From: Inonotus obliquus
Taxonomy: Eukaryota > Basidiomycota > Agaricomycetes > Hymenochaetales > Hymenochaetaceae
Direction: 5' to 3'
Assembly: GCA_032164295.1 (NCBI GenBank)
Contig: JAJHTX010000004.1
Location: forward strand, 124,001-188,000
DNA: 64,000 nt
Below are positions 23,961-36,697 of the stretch, piece by piece. The position numbers and the translations under genes are program-made. The notes beneath the pieces are model-generated. The model searched no databases and was not told where the DNA came from. It was given only the letters and a program-made list of their open reading frames with translations. How positions within the stretch are numbered: the first letter of the stretch is position 1; each line of letters opens with the position of its first letter.

Positions 23961-26900
23961 ATGTACAGCGACGCGGACGGCGACGGCGAGCCGGACGACG
24001 AGTACGAGCACAACGCCATCGCCAATAGCAAGGAACTCTTCGACGACCGTGACGAACAGCATCCACCGGAAACACCTCAGAAGCCAACATCGTTCAAGAT
24101 ACGAATACCACCTGCAGTACACCCGATGGCTCGCTCAATTTCCGACGCTCATATCCTTCGCCGCTCGACGCGTGCTCACAAGTCTTCTGAATCACCGGCA
24201 CAGCCATCTGGCTCGGAATACTCTGTCGGAGACGCTTCAATGTCTGTCTCAAGCCCCAACGACGAGCGACCTACGCGTTCGTCCTCAAGGAAAAAGCAGA
24301 AACCCAAACTGGAGTACGCAGATGAATACGAAGAATTTACGCAGAAGGTCGAGGTTGAGTTCAAAGAGTACACAACAACGCATGGGAGACAAACCAAGCG
24401 ACCAAATTACATCGAGAGCGATCCCGACGACGACAACGACCACACGGGTCGAGGCGTGAATAATCTCTTTGACCAGGATGATGATCAAGTCGAAGTTATT
24501 CGGCGTTCAACTCGTTCTTCCGCTGCCGCTGCTTCGCGTCGCAGTAATGGAAATACTGGGAGAGGGGGTGGACATGCTAGGGTAAATAGCGATGAGGAAG
24601 GAGAAGTTTCGCTTGCACCACCTACTCGTGTGACTCGCAGTCGTTCGAAGAAAATATCGTCACAATCTCCGCCCGCGGACGCTGATGGTATCGGCGATGC
24701 GGATGATGCAGATGAACCGGTCCCGATAGGCCGTCTCACACGATCTCGGGCACAACGTCTAACACGGAAGAAGAGCGCGCGAGAAAGAGAGGAAGATGAC
24801 GGGTATATAGACATCGGAGATGCACCAGGCTCGTCTGAGGACGAGTTGATGGAGGAAGCACCGTCAACACCTCCCGCAGATGAAGACGACAATAATGAGG
24901 AACCTGATACTGGCCCAAGAACGTACGGCCTCCGTGCGCGGAAACAAGTTAACTATGCCATCCCACCACCAATTGAGGAGATGCGCCCCCCAAAGGTCAT
25001 CGGTGAGCGAAAAAGTAAAGGCAAGGGACGTCACGGACCAGGCTGGAGTGCAAACGGCACCGTACTCTCGCGATACATGGGCATGCCAGGACCTGCTGAC
25101 GATAGTGACTCGGATGTGCCAACGCGTACGCCGCGTAAACCGTTTGGTGCTGGTGCTGGTGCAGGTGGAGGCCTCTTCGCAGCCGGAGGTGGTGGACTTT
25201 TCCCAGATGGCCTAGCTGCTGCTGGCACGCCCTCGAACCTGGGCAAAGTTACCGATGCTGCGTTGGCGGATGCTGATCCATTGGGTGTAAATCAAAATGT
25301 GACCTTTGACGAGGTCGGAGGACTAGACGAACGTAAGTGTCTTCTTTGGCGGGCTATCGGCTCATGCTAACTATCCTCCAGATATCAATTCCTTGAAGGA
25401 GATGACTCTTCTTCCTCTTCTATACCCCGAAGTTTTCCAGCGCTTCAATCTCGTTCCTCCAAGGGGTGTCTTGTTCCACGGTCCGCCAGGAACGGGTAAG
25501 ACGCTCCTCGCGCGTGCGCTTGCAGCAAGCTGTCGATCCAACGGCAAGGGCATCTCATTCTTCATGCGCAAGGGTGCAGACGTTCTATCAAAATGGGTTG
25601 GTGAGGCCGAACGACAACTTCGACTGCTTTTCGAGGAAGCGCGTAACCAGCAACCCTCAATTATCTTCTTCGACGAGATCGATGGGCTCGCACCCGTCCG
25701 TTCGTCAAAACAGGACCAGATACATGCATCGATGGTATCAACGCTTTTGGCTCTGATGGACGGTATGGACGGTCGCGGACAGGTCGTAGTTATCGGTGCG
25801 ACCAACCGGCCAGATGCAGTTGATCCAGCACTGAGACGACCTGGCCGGTTTGATCGAGAGTTCTACTTCCCGCTACCCAACCTTGAGGCACGGGCGAAGA
25901 TATTAGAAATTAATACACGTAAATGGGAAGGATGGGAAGCAGAGAAGGCAAAGGAGACGATATGGAAACTAGCGAAAATTACGAAGGGGTATGGGGGTGC
26001 GGACCTTAGGGTATGCTTCAGCAACATCATGATGTCAATAGATATACTGATTGGGGCTATATAGGCTTTATGTACAGAGGCTGCATTGAACGCGGTACAG
26101 AGACGCTACCCTCAAATATACAAGTCTACGGATCGGCTTCTCTTGAAACCAGAAACGATCGGAGTCCAACCGAGGGACTTCATGATCTCTGTGAAAAGTA
26201 GGTGACTCCTTTTGTTTTCAGCAAGAATTGTAACGGGAAGAGAAACGCGTGGTGTCACACTATTTGCGTTCGCGTCTCGCTTCTCCCTTCGCGCGTTCTT
26301 ATTTCTTTTCTTACTTCCGTTGGTCGTACCTGATCGACGCTGAATCCTTTTCTTTATCCTTGTCTGACCTGACCAACTAACACGTGTAATCATTTCCTAA
26401 TATTATACAGAATTAATTCCATCCTCTGCACGGGCGACATCCTCCGCTGCTGCTCCCTTGCCGTCTCAGTTGGTCCCTCTCCTGGAGGATACGCTGGAGA
26501 GGGTAAAAACTGTTTTGGAGAAGGCTGTGCCCGTTGGCAAGAAGAGAACTGCACTCGAAGAAGCGGAATGGGAGGAGGATGAAGACGAGGAGGGTGCCTT
26601 AGAAAGGGAAATCCTAATGCAAAGTGGGTTCAATAATGAATGCTGTTGATAGCTTGATGACGAATCTTGGTTGCTTCAGAGATGGAGACGCTACGCGTGT
26701 ACCGACCACGTGTCGTCCTGCATGGAGAACCTGCTTTAGGCCAGTCCTACATTGCCTCGGCTGCCCTCCATCACCTTGAAGGCTTCCACGTTCAAACACT
26801 GGATCTCGGCACACTGATGGGTGATTCAGCTAGGGTTGGTTCCTGGTCGGCTATACCTTTCCTTATCTAATTATATTGTTTTCAGACGATTGAGGCCGGG

Positions 26901-29193
26901 ATAGTTCAGTTATTCGTCGAGGCAAAACGGCACCAGCCTTCCGTCATATACATCCCTTCATTAAAGAGCTGGTGCGCAGCCATATCAGAAACGGCGCGAA
27001 CGACGGTCAAATCCATGCTTGACACGCTATCGCCTAGTGATCCCATCCTCCTGCTCGCCGTCGTGGATGGTTCATTCTCCTCGCTTCCTCGAGACGTCAA
27101 AGCTTGGTTCGGTATGAACAAGGACAACCGAATCGTTCTCACTTACCCAGACGCTGAGAAGCGTCGGAAGTTCTTTGAAGAGTTGACTGATGACATCCGG
27201 AGACCACCAAGCCAGTTCCCAGATGGCATGAAGAGAAAGAAGAGGGTCCTTGAAGAGTTACCGATCGCGCCTCCACTTGAGCCTCGGCAGCCGACCGCTG
27301 CGGAGTTAGCTGTCCAAGAGGAGAATGACCAGAAGATCCTGACGCTTCTGAAGTTCCGTCTTGGGCCTATTCTTACGGAGTTGAAGAGGAAACATAAGAG
27401 GTTCACAAAGCCTGCTAGGGTGCGTATCCGTGGGTTTACATCCGGCAGAAAGCTTATTGTTTGATTCGTAGGATGAATACAACCTCTATCCTGATCAGAT
27501 TTGGAATCCCTTCCCCGGTCCGATTTACCAACCAGATCCTCTCCCGCAACCAAACGGGACTATCTTGATTGATGGCGTACAGCCCCAGGCGAGCGTTGGA
27601 GCGCAAATCAATGGTGTATATCAGCAACAGGAGATCTACGAGGTGGACCTCGAATCGATGAATGTTGATCTATACAAGGGCAGGTTTCTCACGCCATCAA
27701 TGTTCCTGGATGAGGTTGGGAAGATTGTGCACAATGCTGAGGTACGAGTGAACGAGGATCGAGACAGGTTACACAAGGCGCAAGCAATGTACACTGCTGC
27801 GGAAGTGAGTATCCAGGAGTTCGACCCAGGGTTCAGGCTCGAGTGCGAACGGATGGCTGCAAGAGAACTAAAGAGGCGAGAAGAAAGACGATTAGAGAGG
27901 GAGAAGAGGAGAAGCCGGGCGGGGTCAAGAGAGAGGGACGGGAGTAACAATGGGAGTGGGGCGGAGAATGGCGGCGCTTTGCGTCGGAGTGCGCGAAATA
28001 ACGGGCAGGCGCCTGAGCTAGGCATCACGGACCCTCTGGTGCTAGAACGCCGACTGAAGCGGCATCGTTCGCAAGATGTAAACGGGGACGTCCAAGGGTT
28101 AGGAGAAGACGTCACAATGACAGAAAACCGTGATCCCAAACGTTCGAAGTTGGATGCTGTTCCTGAACTTCCTGAGGATGATCATGATGAGCTTGACCTC
28201 GTTGGTCCTACATCTTCCCAACCTCGACCAGCTTCCTCTGTCCGATTCGCTCCGATAAGCGACAGTTTACCTGCGACTCCATCAAGAGCTCCCCTTCTGA
28301 ATGGACAGGCTTTCCTTCATTCAACGTTAGAGACGATTCCGGAATTGAGGTCCGAACCTCGATCGACTCGTCCATCGGGTGGTTTTGATCCAGACTTGTT
28401 AAACCCCTTGACACCGACGGCTGCGCAGTGCACACCTTCTCTTCAGAGTATGCTCGGACCAATACCACCACCGGTCTCCTCTTCCTCTTCCGCTCCTTCT
28501 GCTTCAGGGTTATTGAACAACGACCCGCTTCCAAGAAATCACGGATTTGAACAAATATCAGAGATGGCATATCTGCAAATGCATACACAGATACCGATGC
28601 AGGGTTTGGCTCATGACGTCCCGTCGAGTGACGTGCAAATGCTTGATACGAGTATGCATTCGATGTCTGTGCCCGTCCTCGGTGGTCCCGATAACTTATT
28701 CTTCTCACCATCCGCGGCTGAAACTTCCAACTCACTCTTTGCTCGACAATTGGGCACCAGCGTGGACGACACTTCTCTTCATCAACCGACTCCTTCCCTG
28801 CCCCCTACTACATTGAATGACCAGAACACTTCTCAAACTATTCCGAGTACGGATGCATCTGTCAACGCAATTGCGAAGACGGACAGTAACGCGATGGAAG
28901 TCGTACCTCGGACGCCTCCTCCACCAATACGTACACCATCCCCACCCCCGCCACCATTCCACGTATCTTCCACCCTCCTCGACTCCTTGTCATCGAAATT
29001 AGTCGAAGAGACCGAGAAGTTGAACGTGGAGCAACTTGAACAACTCCGTGCGACGTGTCTAAATGTTATTTGGCGACATCGACAAGAGTGGGATCGAGAT
29101 GCGTGTGCAAAGGAGGTAATCAGTATTGTCGAGGAATTTATTGAAGAGGCCAGGGAAGCTTCGATGGATGAAGAGGAGGATGTACCCCTTTGA
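23961..29193 (+). CDS. YTA7: AAA+/bromodomain chromatin ATPase (Yta7/Abo1/ATAD2 family)
   Basis: Nuclear ATPase that handles histone H3-H4 and controls nucleosome density. Exons 23961-25332, 25382-26010, 26065-26197, 26411-26623, 26680-26834, 26886-27419 and 27472-29193 join to 1585 aa. Residues 1-455 are acidic and basic low-complexity with repeated R-R-S-T-R motifs. AAA1 begins with VTFDEVGGLDE and has Walker A GPPGTGKT (about 491-498), Walker B IIFFDEID (about 551-558), and the sensor region GATNRPDAVDPALRRPGRFD. AAA2 has only GEPALGQS (about 798) in place of Walker A, inactive as in relatives. A divergent bromodomain lies at about 980-1085 (LKFRLGPIL..LESMNVDLYKGRFLTPSMF). A long Pro/Ser-rich tail follows, ending in a conserved helical segment. 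An upstream in-frame GTG extends the ORF, but ATG 23961 is preferred. Confidence 0.92.
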
Positions 29194-29907
29194 TTGTTTT
29201 CGCTCGTTCCTTTGTTGGCTATTCATCTATTATTTTCGTGACTCCGAACCTTTGAAATATATCTATCTGTAGAGTACGACCGCACTTGTACCATGTAATC
29301 ACGTCTATCTATCACTAACAATGCAATTTTGTCGAATCTCATCCTTTTCACTTACGCAGCAGTAGCGATTTACATAACAAGTAGAGATTATGTAACTCAT
29401 AGTACCAGACTCACGGAAGTCAGTCTTGCCCTTTTGACTTTCGACGACTGTGGACATTACTATATTTTAGCCGTCTGTATCTAATAAAACCCGACTAGGA
29501 GAACAAGATGGGTGATGCACGTCGTACTCTCGCACTCATCAGGTCTGTCTCCTGCTCTTCGTGAGGTGTGTCCTGTGGAAGCTAAAGCTCATTACTGTTC
29601 TCTCATCGTTCCATCACTCTAGTATACAAACATGCATGGTTAGTCCACCGTCATGCCCGGGTCACCGTTCATTTGAACAATCGGGCGGCATCAATTTGAA
29701 ATGACCCCAAGCTCTCTTTGGAGTTTGTTGTATGGTCCTGTAGAGGGAGATAGAAGAGGACGTGCCGGAAGAACATCTTTATCGATAATTGGATATCTGA
29801 TGGCTTGGGCACTTTTCATTTCGTAGTCATCGAATCGAACCTATAACAAGAAGGCATTATCATGGGACCCGGGAGACCGCGCGCGCAGAACGTGGACGTT
29901 GTTTTTC
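29194..29907. other. intergenic, 3' flank of YTA7
   Basis: No gene was recognised between the YTA7 stop and the WD40 relic. It is AT-rich just after the stop, as expected for a 3' UTR. Confidence 0.4.
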
Positions 29908-30036
29908 ATCGGTTTTGAAGGACATGCTGGATCGGTCCCTTCCGTCACATTCTCTCCAAGTCCAAGTGAGGATCTGGAACAATACAGTGCATCTGGAGAG
30001 CGGCGAGTTTGTTGTCCGTTCGCTTGAAAAGCCAAC
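29908..30036 (+). pseudogene. decayed WD40 repeat upstream of the NLR gene
   Basis: GFEGHAGSVPSVTFSP (from 29911) is the first half of a WD40 repeat. VRIWNNTVHLESGEFVV follows in another frame, matching the end of the same repeat. About 13 residues (the DGKxIVSGSxDxT part) are lost between them. It lies about 630 bp upstream of the NLR start and resembles the NLR's own repeats (GPFEGHEGSV..VRVWDAESGELV). It is probably the tail of a lost neighbouring copy. Confidence 0.5.
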
Positions 30037-30659
30037 TCAGTCGTTCATGTCGCTTTCCCACTGGATGTCGAAGAAGTCCTTTTCGAGTTGGAAGATGGGA
30101 CGAAGCGTGTTTAGTACTTGAAACTGGGTACGCCTCGCTCTGTCATCCGGCAGTATATCCGAAAACGCCCCGAAACGCCTCGGAACACGCTGGTGCAGGA
30201 GGTATCTAGCTCGCCTTGGCATTCATTTCCGTTGGATTTCCTCAGTTACTGGTAGGAAAGAACGGAGAGCGATGGCAAAGCTCTGGCGAACTGTCAGCGC
30301 TAATGCTATGTCCATGCTATGTCCTCAGCATCATGCACAGTTGCTTCCGAGAGATGGAATGCGAGGGTGCTGCAAGGGCGTGTTGATGTAGTGATATATG
30401 AACTATGTGGATGAATTGGAATCTGTGCTGGTCTAATCTTCGTGGCTCTTTACAGCCGTGTTCCTCCCATTCATGTTGCTGAAGCGCTGGACTCCGTGAA
30501 CAGGGCGTACTTTGGAAGCACTTATCAACATCGCCTTCCGTTTGTTTCGGAGCATCTATGTACCCATTGAGAAGGCGTTCGATCAAGAGGGACACAAGGT
30601 GGTGAAAGGAAGAGCTCATATAGAGGGAAGTAGGCCAGTGTTAGCTCTCCATCCCCATC
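30037..30659. other. intergenic, upstream of the NLR gene
   Basis: Short frames such as VAFPLDVEEVLFELEDGTKR and IRQYIRKRPETPRNTLVQEV look coding-like but are interrupted by stops. I do not recognise them. The remainder is presumably the NLR promoter and 5' UTR. Confidence 0.3.
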
Positions 30660-33600
30660 ATGGCCTCTCATTATCTCCTGGAAGGTGCGTCTATGTGATC
30701 CTCGTTTGCTCTCCTGATGCCCTTACATTCGTCACAGTCCTTCGAGCCGAGGTGGCAGCGAATGGTCCTAGCCAACTTCGCAGGACGCGCAAAGTGTACG
30801 TCAAAGTGAAAATCGGCAAGGAAGAGAAAAAAACTCGGAAGATTGAGAGGACCGCATCGCCTCATTGGAATGAAACCCTCACTTTGTGTGTATTGATGTT
30901 TCAGTGTTATGCCTCTCATAGGTACTAATTGTATATGTTACAGCTCGGATATGAACAGTTTGCAAGAAAATTACCTAACAATAAAGCTAAAGCAAACGGC
31001 ATCATTACCTTCGGATGCGTGCATCGGGGAGGCATCGGTAGATTTAGAAATGCTCTTGCAAGACACTGAGGCAGAAAGTAACTTACGTTTCCTCCCTACA
31101 TCCTGATTATGACTAGTACTCACTATATCTTTGATCAGCTAAAGTAGAGCTCCGTGCACCTCACGGCAAAACTTCGTCGAAAGTGACCGCCGCGATTTTC
31201 CTGCGCTTGACATCGGTGAATAAGAGGCGAAGAGTTGAAGTAGACATAATATCCGCCGAGACGGATGCTGGGAAGCTCTCATTCGCCAGCTCGTCCGTTG
31301 CACAAAGAACAGCAATGATTGCTGAGGCGTCAAGTCAAGTGAACGACCAGAAGGACCTATTTCAGTCTCTGGGGGCTCTACTCGGAAAGGTAGAGGCATT
31401 CAAGGAGCTGGTCGACAAAATAGCAGGAGTGAACACAGAGTCTTTGTACAGTGCAATGCCTAGAACTAACAGATACCTGTCAGATCCACCCCTACTCGAA
31501 TGCAGCGTGGCAGGTCATCAAATCCCTTTACGAGGTATGGCGCATCATCACACTGCAATTCATTTGTACATACTAACTGTCGGCGCAAAGGCTGTGCAAG
31601 GGCAGATCGATGCTGATCAGAAGGTCGTTGCGCTCGTACATCTGATGGAGGAGGTGTTCAACGATGTCAACCAACTGGACTTCCTTCAAGACAAGATCGG
31701 ATCCTTGCAAGCAACAATAAATGATTTCTTGCAGCAGACTGTTGAATGCTGCTTATTCATTCGTCAATACACCCGTCAAGGGTTCTTGAGTAAGTGGTAT
31801 CTGAATATGTGCCAAAATGCAGTAGGTAACTCCTGTTGCAGGGCGGATGGTTAACCTAGGCCAGAACACGAAAGTGAATGAGTTTACGACGCGGTTTGAA
31901 AATCTTAGAGAGGTCCTTTTAGGCAGGGCCATTCTACAGACCACCTTTGTTTCCGCTCGAATGTGTGAAGAGATTAATGCGATGTGTAAGCGTCTTCCGC
32001 TAGGGTAACTCATGTGACTAAGCATTTGCTCCAGACTTGCGGGACCAACTCTCTCCTGTCGGCATGGACGCGTCAAGCAAACCCCAATGTCTCCCTGGAA
32101 CCCGAACAAAGTACCTCGATGAAATAATGGGCTGGCTCCTATCCGAATCGCAGCAAAACATCTTTTGGCTTCGCGGTTCGGCGGGTTCGGGAAAGAGCAC
32201 AATCAGTATGTCCATTTCTGAGATGTGTCTCAATATGGGTCGCCGCGGCGCCTACCTGTTTTTCGTTCGCGAAAAGAGCGATCCTGGCTCCGTTATCCGG
32301 ACAATTGCGTACGAGCTATCCCAATTCGATCAAACGATTGCGAAACACGTTTCGGAGGCTGTAAAGGCGTTCAACAACATAACTTCTGCCTCGCTTGACA
32401 CTCAGTTCAAGAAACTGCTCTTGGAGCCCATCGAGGCATCTGCGTCTACCATTCACGGCCCCGTTGCCATCATTCTTGACGCCCTTGACGAATGCGGCTC
32501 ACCAGATGCCCGCAGGAGTTTGTTGAAGCTTATCAGAGAGGAATTTCCTAAGCTTCCTGCTCTCCGGTTCATCATCACTAGTCGTTTAGAATCGGACCTT
32601 CGCAAGGCTCTGACCGGGCCGCACGTCTATCAGGTCGCTCTATCACATGCTTCTGACGATAGCCGTGTGGATGTATCCCGGTATATTCAGGAGGAGATGA
32701 AAGACGTATTCGAGGACATGGAAAGGCCCTCGGATTGGGACGATAGCATCAAGCTTCTGGTCAAGATGGCCGATGGCCTCTTTGTTTGGGCATCAACAGC
32801 CATCAAACAGGTTTCGCTCAGCGACCATCCGCTCAGGGCATTAGAAAAACTGGTCTCGTATTGCCGTTCGAAATGCTCGGGGGCAGCCGTAGACACCCGA
32901 TTCGATTTATCTGACCTTTATGAATCGGTACTAAGGAACTCGGGAATAGAATGGAAAAACAAGGAGTCTCAGGAGCAGTTCTCGCGCATCCTTGGCGCCA
33001 TTCTCATCGGCAAACAGCCGCTTTCTATCTCTGCCATCGACGCTCTACTCGGCCTTACTCCTGCGCTATCCTCCAAAAACATCATTTCCCGCCTCCAGAG
33101 TGTGCTTGTGTACACAGGCGGCAACGTCAACGAACCTATACGTCTATTTCACACATCATTCTTCGACTACCTCATGTCGACTGAACGTGCTGGACAGCCG
33201 TGGTGCATCGATGTGACTATGCAAAACGAGCGCCTTGCCGAGCGTTGCTTTAGTGTGATGCGGGACAAACTCCGATTCAATATCTGCGGTCTGGCGTCGT
33301 CCTTTGGTCGTAATGATGATGTCGTCGATATCAAAGAAAGAATCAAGCGGAACATCTCTCCCGATCTGGACTACGCTTGCCGGTTCTGGGCCGAACATCT
33401 CTACGATGTACCATACTCAGACGAACTATTCGATAAATTAAACTTTCTTGCACGGAGCCAGCTTATGTACTGGTTTGAAGTTCTCAGCTTAACCAAGCAT
33501 TTCAAACGGCTGGCTGGCCGTGCGCTGCTCGAAGCCACGTTATGGACTGCTGTGAGTATGTCGCGTTGTTTTGTTGACGGGAATACTGATCGTATATTAG

Positions 33601-35898
33601 ACGAAGGCTACTTCACTTTCTTCCTTTCTATGGGATGCCTATAGGCTAGCCAGCATTTTCGCTTTACCGATTTCAGAAAGCGTTCCACACATTTATATCT
33701 CCGCCCTATCACTCTCGAGAGCAGACTCGTGTGTTGCCGAGCACTACTCTAAATATCATCCCATTGTTCCAGTTCGAAGATTTGGTACAAAGCCACCGCA
33801 ACCATGTATGAAAATATTTACAGGACATAAGGGCACCGTCTTCTCAGTTGCATTTTCTCCTGATGGGAAGAAGATTGCTTCGGGAGCTGGTGACGGGATA
33901 GTGCGAGTGTGGGACGCGGAGAGCGGGGAGCTCGTTGCGGGTTCGTTTGGATGGCATGAAGATCGGGTCGACTCTGTCGCTTTCTCTCCGGATGGGAAGC
34001 GCATTGTTTCGGGATCGAGCGACGAGACAGTACGTGTGTGGGACGCGGAGAGCGGAGAACTCGTTGCGGGTCCGTTTGAAGGACATGAACGTTCGGTCAA
34101 CTCCGTTGCTTTCTCTCCGGATGGGAAGCACATTGTTTCGGGATCGGACGACAGGACAATGCGTGTGTGGGACGCGGAGAGCGGAGACCTCGTTGCGGGT
34201 CCGTTTCAAGGGCACGCATGGTGTGTTACATCTGCCGCTTTCTCTACGGATGGGAAGCGCATTGTTTCGGGATCGGGCGACAAGACAGTGCGCGTGTGGG
34301 ATGCAGGGAGTGGAGAGCTCATTTCAGGTCCGTTTGAAGGGCATGAACATTTCGTCGGCTCTGTCGCTTTCTCTCCGGATGGGAAGCGCATTGCTTCGGG
34401 ATCGTGGGACAAGACAGTGCGCGTGTGGGACGCGGAGAGTGGACAGCTCGTTGTGGGCCCGTTTGAAGGACATGAAGGTACGGTCAACTCTGTCGCTTTC
34501 TCTCCGGATGGAAAGCGCATTGTTTCGGGATCGTGGGACAAGACAGTGCGCGTGTGGGACGCGGAGAGCGGGAAGCTCGTTGCAGGTCCGTTTGAAGGAC
34601 ATGAAGGTGCGGTCAGCTCTGTCGCTTTCTCTCCAGATGGGAAGCGCATTGTTTCGGGATCGTGGGACAAAACAGTGCGCGTGTGGGACGCGGAGAGCGG
34701 AGAGCTCTTTGCAGGCCCGTTACAAGGGCATGAGTGTTCGGTCAACTCTGTCGCTTTCTCTCGAAATGGGAAGCACATCGTTTCGGGATCGCAGGACAAT
34801 ACATTTCGCGTGTGGGACGCGGAGAGCGGAGAGCTCGTTGCGGGTCCATTTGAAGGGCATAAATTCAACTCTGCTTATTCACGGGATATGAAGCTCAGTA
34901 CGGGATTGGCCGGCTATACAGTGCATGCGTGGTGGGACAAGGAGATTTGGGAGCTCTTTGTCGGTCCGTTACTAGGGCATGGGCGTTCGGACAACTCTGT
35001 CGCTTTCTCTCCAGAGCGGAAGCGCATCGTTTCGGGGTCGCGCGACAATGCAGTGTGTGTGTGGGACGCGGAGAGTGGGGAGCTCGTTGTCGGTCCGTTA
35101 CAAGGGCATGAGTGTTCGGTCAACTCTGTCGCTTTCTCTCGAAATGGGAAGCACATCGTTTCGGGATCGCAGGACAATACATTTCGCGTGTGGGACGCGG
35201 AGAGCGGAGAGCTCGTTGCGGGTCCATTTGAAGGGCATAAATCCAACTCTGCTTATTCACCGGATATGAAGCTCAGTTCGGGATCGGCCGGCTATACAGT
35301 GCATGCGTGGGACACGGAGAACCGGGAGCTCTTTGTCGTTCCGTTACAAGGTCATGGGCGTTCGGTCAACTCTGTCGCTTTCTCTCGAGATGGGAAGCGC
35401 ATCGTTTCGGGGTCGCGCGACAATGCAGTGTGTGTGGGGGACGCGGAGAGTGGGGAGCTCGTTTCCAGTCCGTTGAGAAGGCAAGATAACGGTGAAATTT
35501 CGGTTAATTTCTCGTCGGACGGAGAACAAGTTGCTTCTGGTTCGGATGATGGGACGGTCTATGTTTGGGACGTTGCACACGGAAGACTATGCGCCGCCCT
35601 CACATCAAGAGACGTGTCAGAGGATGAATTGCTACGCTACGGAAGGAGGACCGACGCAGGTCGTATTGAACGTATTAGCCTCCTTGCTCGTCTGGGCATT
35701 TCCTTGCATTGGATTTTCTCGGATGATGGGTGGTTAGTAGGGAAAAACGGAGAACTTTTCCTGTGGATCCCGCCAGACATTCGTCCAACACTTCACCCTC
35801 CTCACGTCACCATCTGGATTGGAGAACGATTCTCAACGAGGCTTGATTTTACGGGTAGCGAAGTGGGAGATGGCTGGTATAGAAGTTATAACGTGTAG
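30660..35898 (+). CDS. C2-NACHT-WD40 NLR (STAND) immune-type receptor
   Basis: A fungal NLR, the class that includes HET-D/HET-E of allorecognition. Exons 30660-30684, 30738-30885, 30944-31086, 31139-31428, 31484-31534, 31591-31789, 31842-31985, 32035-33551 and 33601-35898 join to about 1604 aa. The third and fourth introns have weak signals. Residues about 20-130 look like a C2 domain (KVYVKVKIGKEE, TASPHWNETLTF, ENYLTIKLKQTAS). A helical region follows (AGIHPYSNAAWQVIKSLYE; QQTVECCLFIRQYT), then MDASSKPQCLPGTR. NACHT has Walker A GSAGSGKST (about 381) and Walker B AIILDALDEC (about 478). FVWASTAIKQV and IRLFHTSFFDYL follow. From about 913 to 1502 there are 14 WD40-type repeats of 39-43 residues. 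The ligand is unknown. WD repeats probably sense and the N-terminus executes. No lesion was found. Confidence 0.9.
33822..35590 (+). repeat. WD40 repeat array, 14 units of about 129 bp
   Basis: Canonical units are 43 codons (129 bp) with the pattern HExxVxSVAFSPDGKRIVSG, SxDxTVRVWDAESGELVAGP, FEG. Units 2-8 are nearly identical outside a few positions after HE and around SGSxDx. Units 8-10 (34729-35106) and 11-13 (35107 to about 35481) are a tandem duplication of a three-unit block. The middle unit of each block is degenerate (NSAYS.DMKLS.G.AGYTVHAW). Unit 13 has Trp to Gly in the WD pair (cvGD). Fourteen units would fit two seven-bladed propellers. Long ORFs on the opposite strand are artefacts of the periodicity. 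Confidence 0.93.
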
Positions 35899-36697
35899 TA
35901 GTATTGAAGAATGCACACTAATATGTTCAGAATGAATATCATGTTCGTGTTATGCATTAGCCAATGTCCATCCCGTCATAATCTAGATCTATTCTTTGCA
36001 AGGACACAAGATGCCTTTTAATTTAATAGCGGCACGATGCTGGCTGCCAACGATTGTAGATTCATTCATCAGCTTTATTGCTCGACAATCTACCAGAATC
36101 GACAAAAGTATCATAGCGAGCAGGAGTTAGGGCAAGGGACACGTTTCGAGTTGTTATACTAGTACTTGCTGCATGATTCACTACCACAAAAACCACAGAG
36201 TTCCTGCACGCAATGCATATGTAATAGAAACAGATCTTGAATGTGGTCAGTTACGCCGGGCGGTCAGCTGAATATTATTATGTACCACAATTGTACTCAA
36301 CTGATTTGAAGCAGCTGGTCGACTTGTTCAGTTGTTTATAGACGACACTGAGCCAAGCACGACATATCAGTATTCCGCCGTCTAGACCCATTTTACAACT
36401 ATCAACTTAACCTCCACTTCCAAATAACGAATGAATGGATTGAAGACGAGGTCAATATGATATCAGACGAGGGTGGAGGACGAGTATAACGTGGGAAGGA
36501 GTTGCTGGTTGATGTGTTTGCCACGATACAGACCAACCCTGCTAACCGAGGCATAGGAAGGGATTTCAACTCAAAATATCACTGCGGGTACTTCCGAGTC
36601 GGAGTTGAAATCAAAAGACAGGTTGCCGGGTTGCCGAGACGATTCAACTTCTGTGCGCGTTTCTTCATTTCAGGTCAGCGATTGTCCTCCAGTTGAC
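35899..36697. other. intergenic between the NLR and the first F-box gene
   Basis: No recognisable gene. It ends with the shared upstream motif of the F-box genes at 36593-36603. Confidence 0.4.
36593..36603 (+). promoter_or_regulatory. conserved palindromic motif upstream of F-box gene 1
   Basis: tccgagtcgga (five-base arms around a central g) lies 94 bp before the ATG, in the wider context ggtacttccgagtcggagtt. The same 11 bases occur before the other two F-box genes. It may be a factor site or a conserved piece of 5' UTR. Confidence 0.4.

Noticed and set aside
23854..24459. 201-codon plus-strand ORF inside the YTA7 first exon
   Set aside because: Thr/Ser-rich shadow in another frame of a well-supported exon.
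27636..28735. Minus-strand ORFs opposite the YTA7 last exon
   Set aside because: Antisense shadows of a long GC-rich coding exon.
33756..35580. Long minus-strand ORFs opposite the WD40 array (up to 220 codons)
   Set aside because: They repeat with the same 129-bp period, have no domains, and arise because the sense repeats lack stops on the opposite strand.
33822..35590. Regularly spaced near-identical repeats as a CRISPR-like array
   Set aside because: The units are in-frame WD40 repeats of a eukaryotic gene; there are no spacers.
36605..36697. N-terminal extension of F-box paralogue 1
   Set aside because: Not shared by the paralogues, and it includes the upstream palindromic motif and 5' flank.
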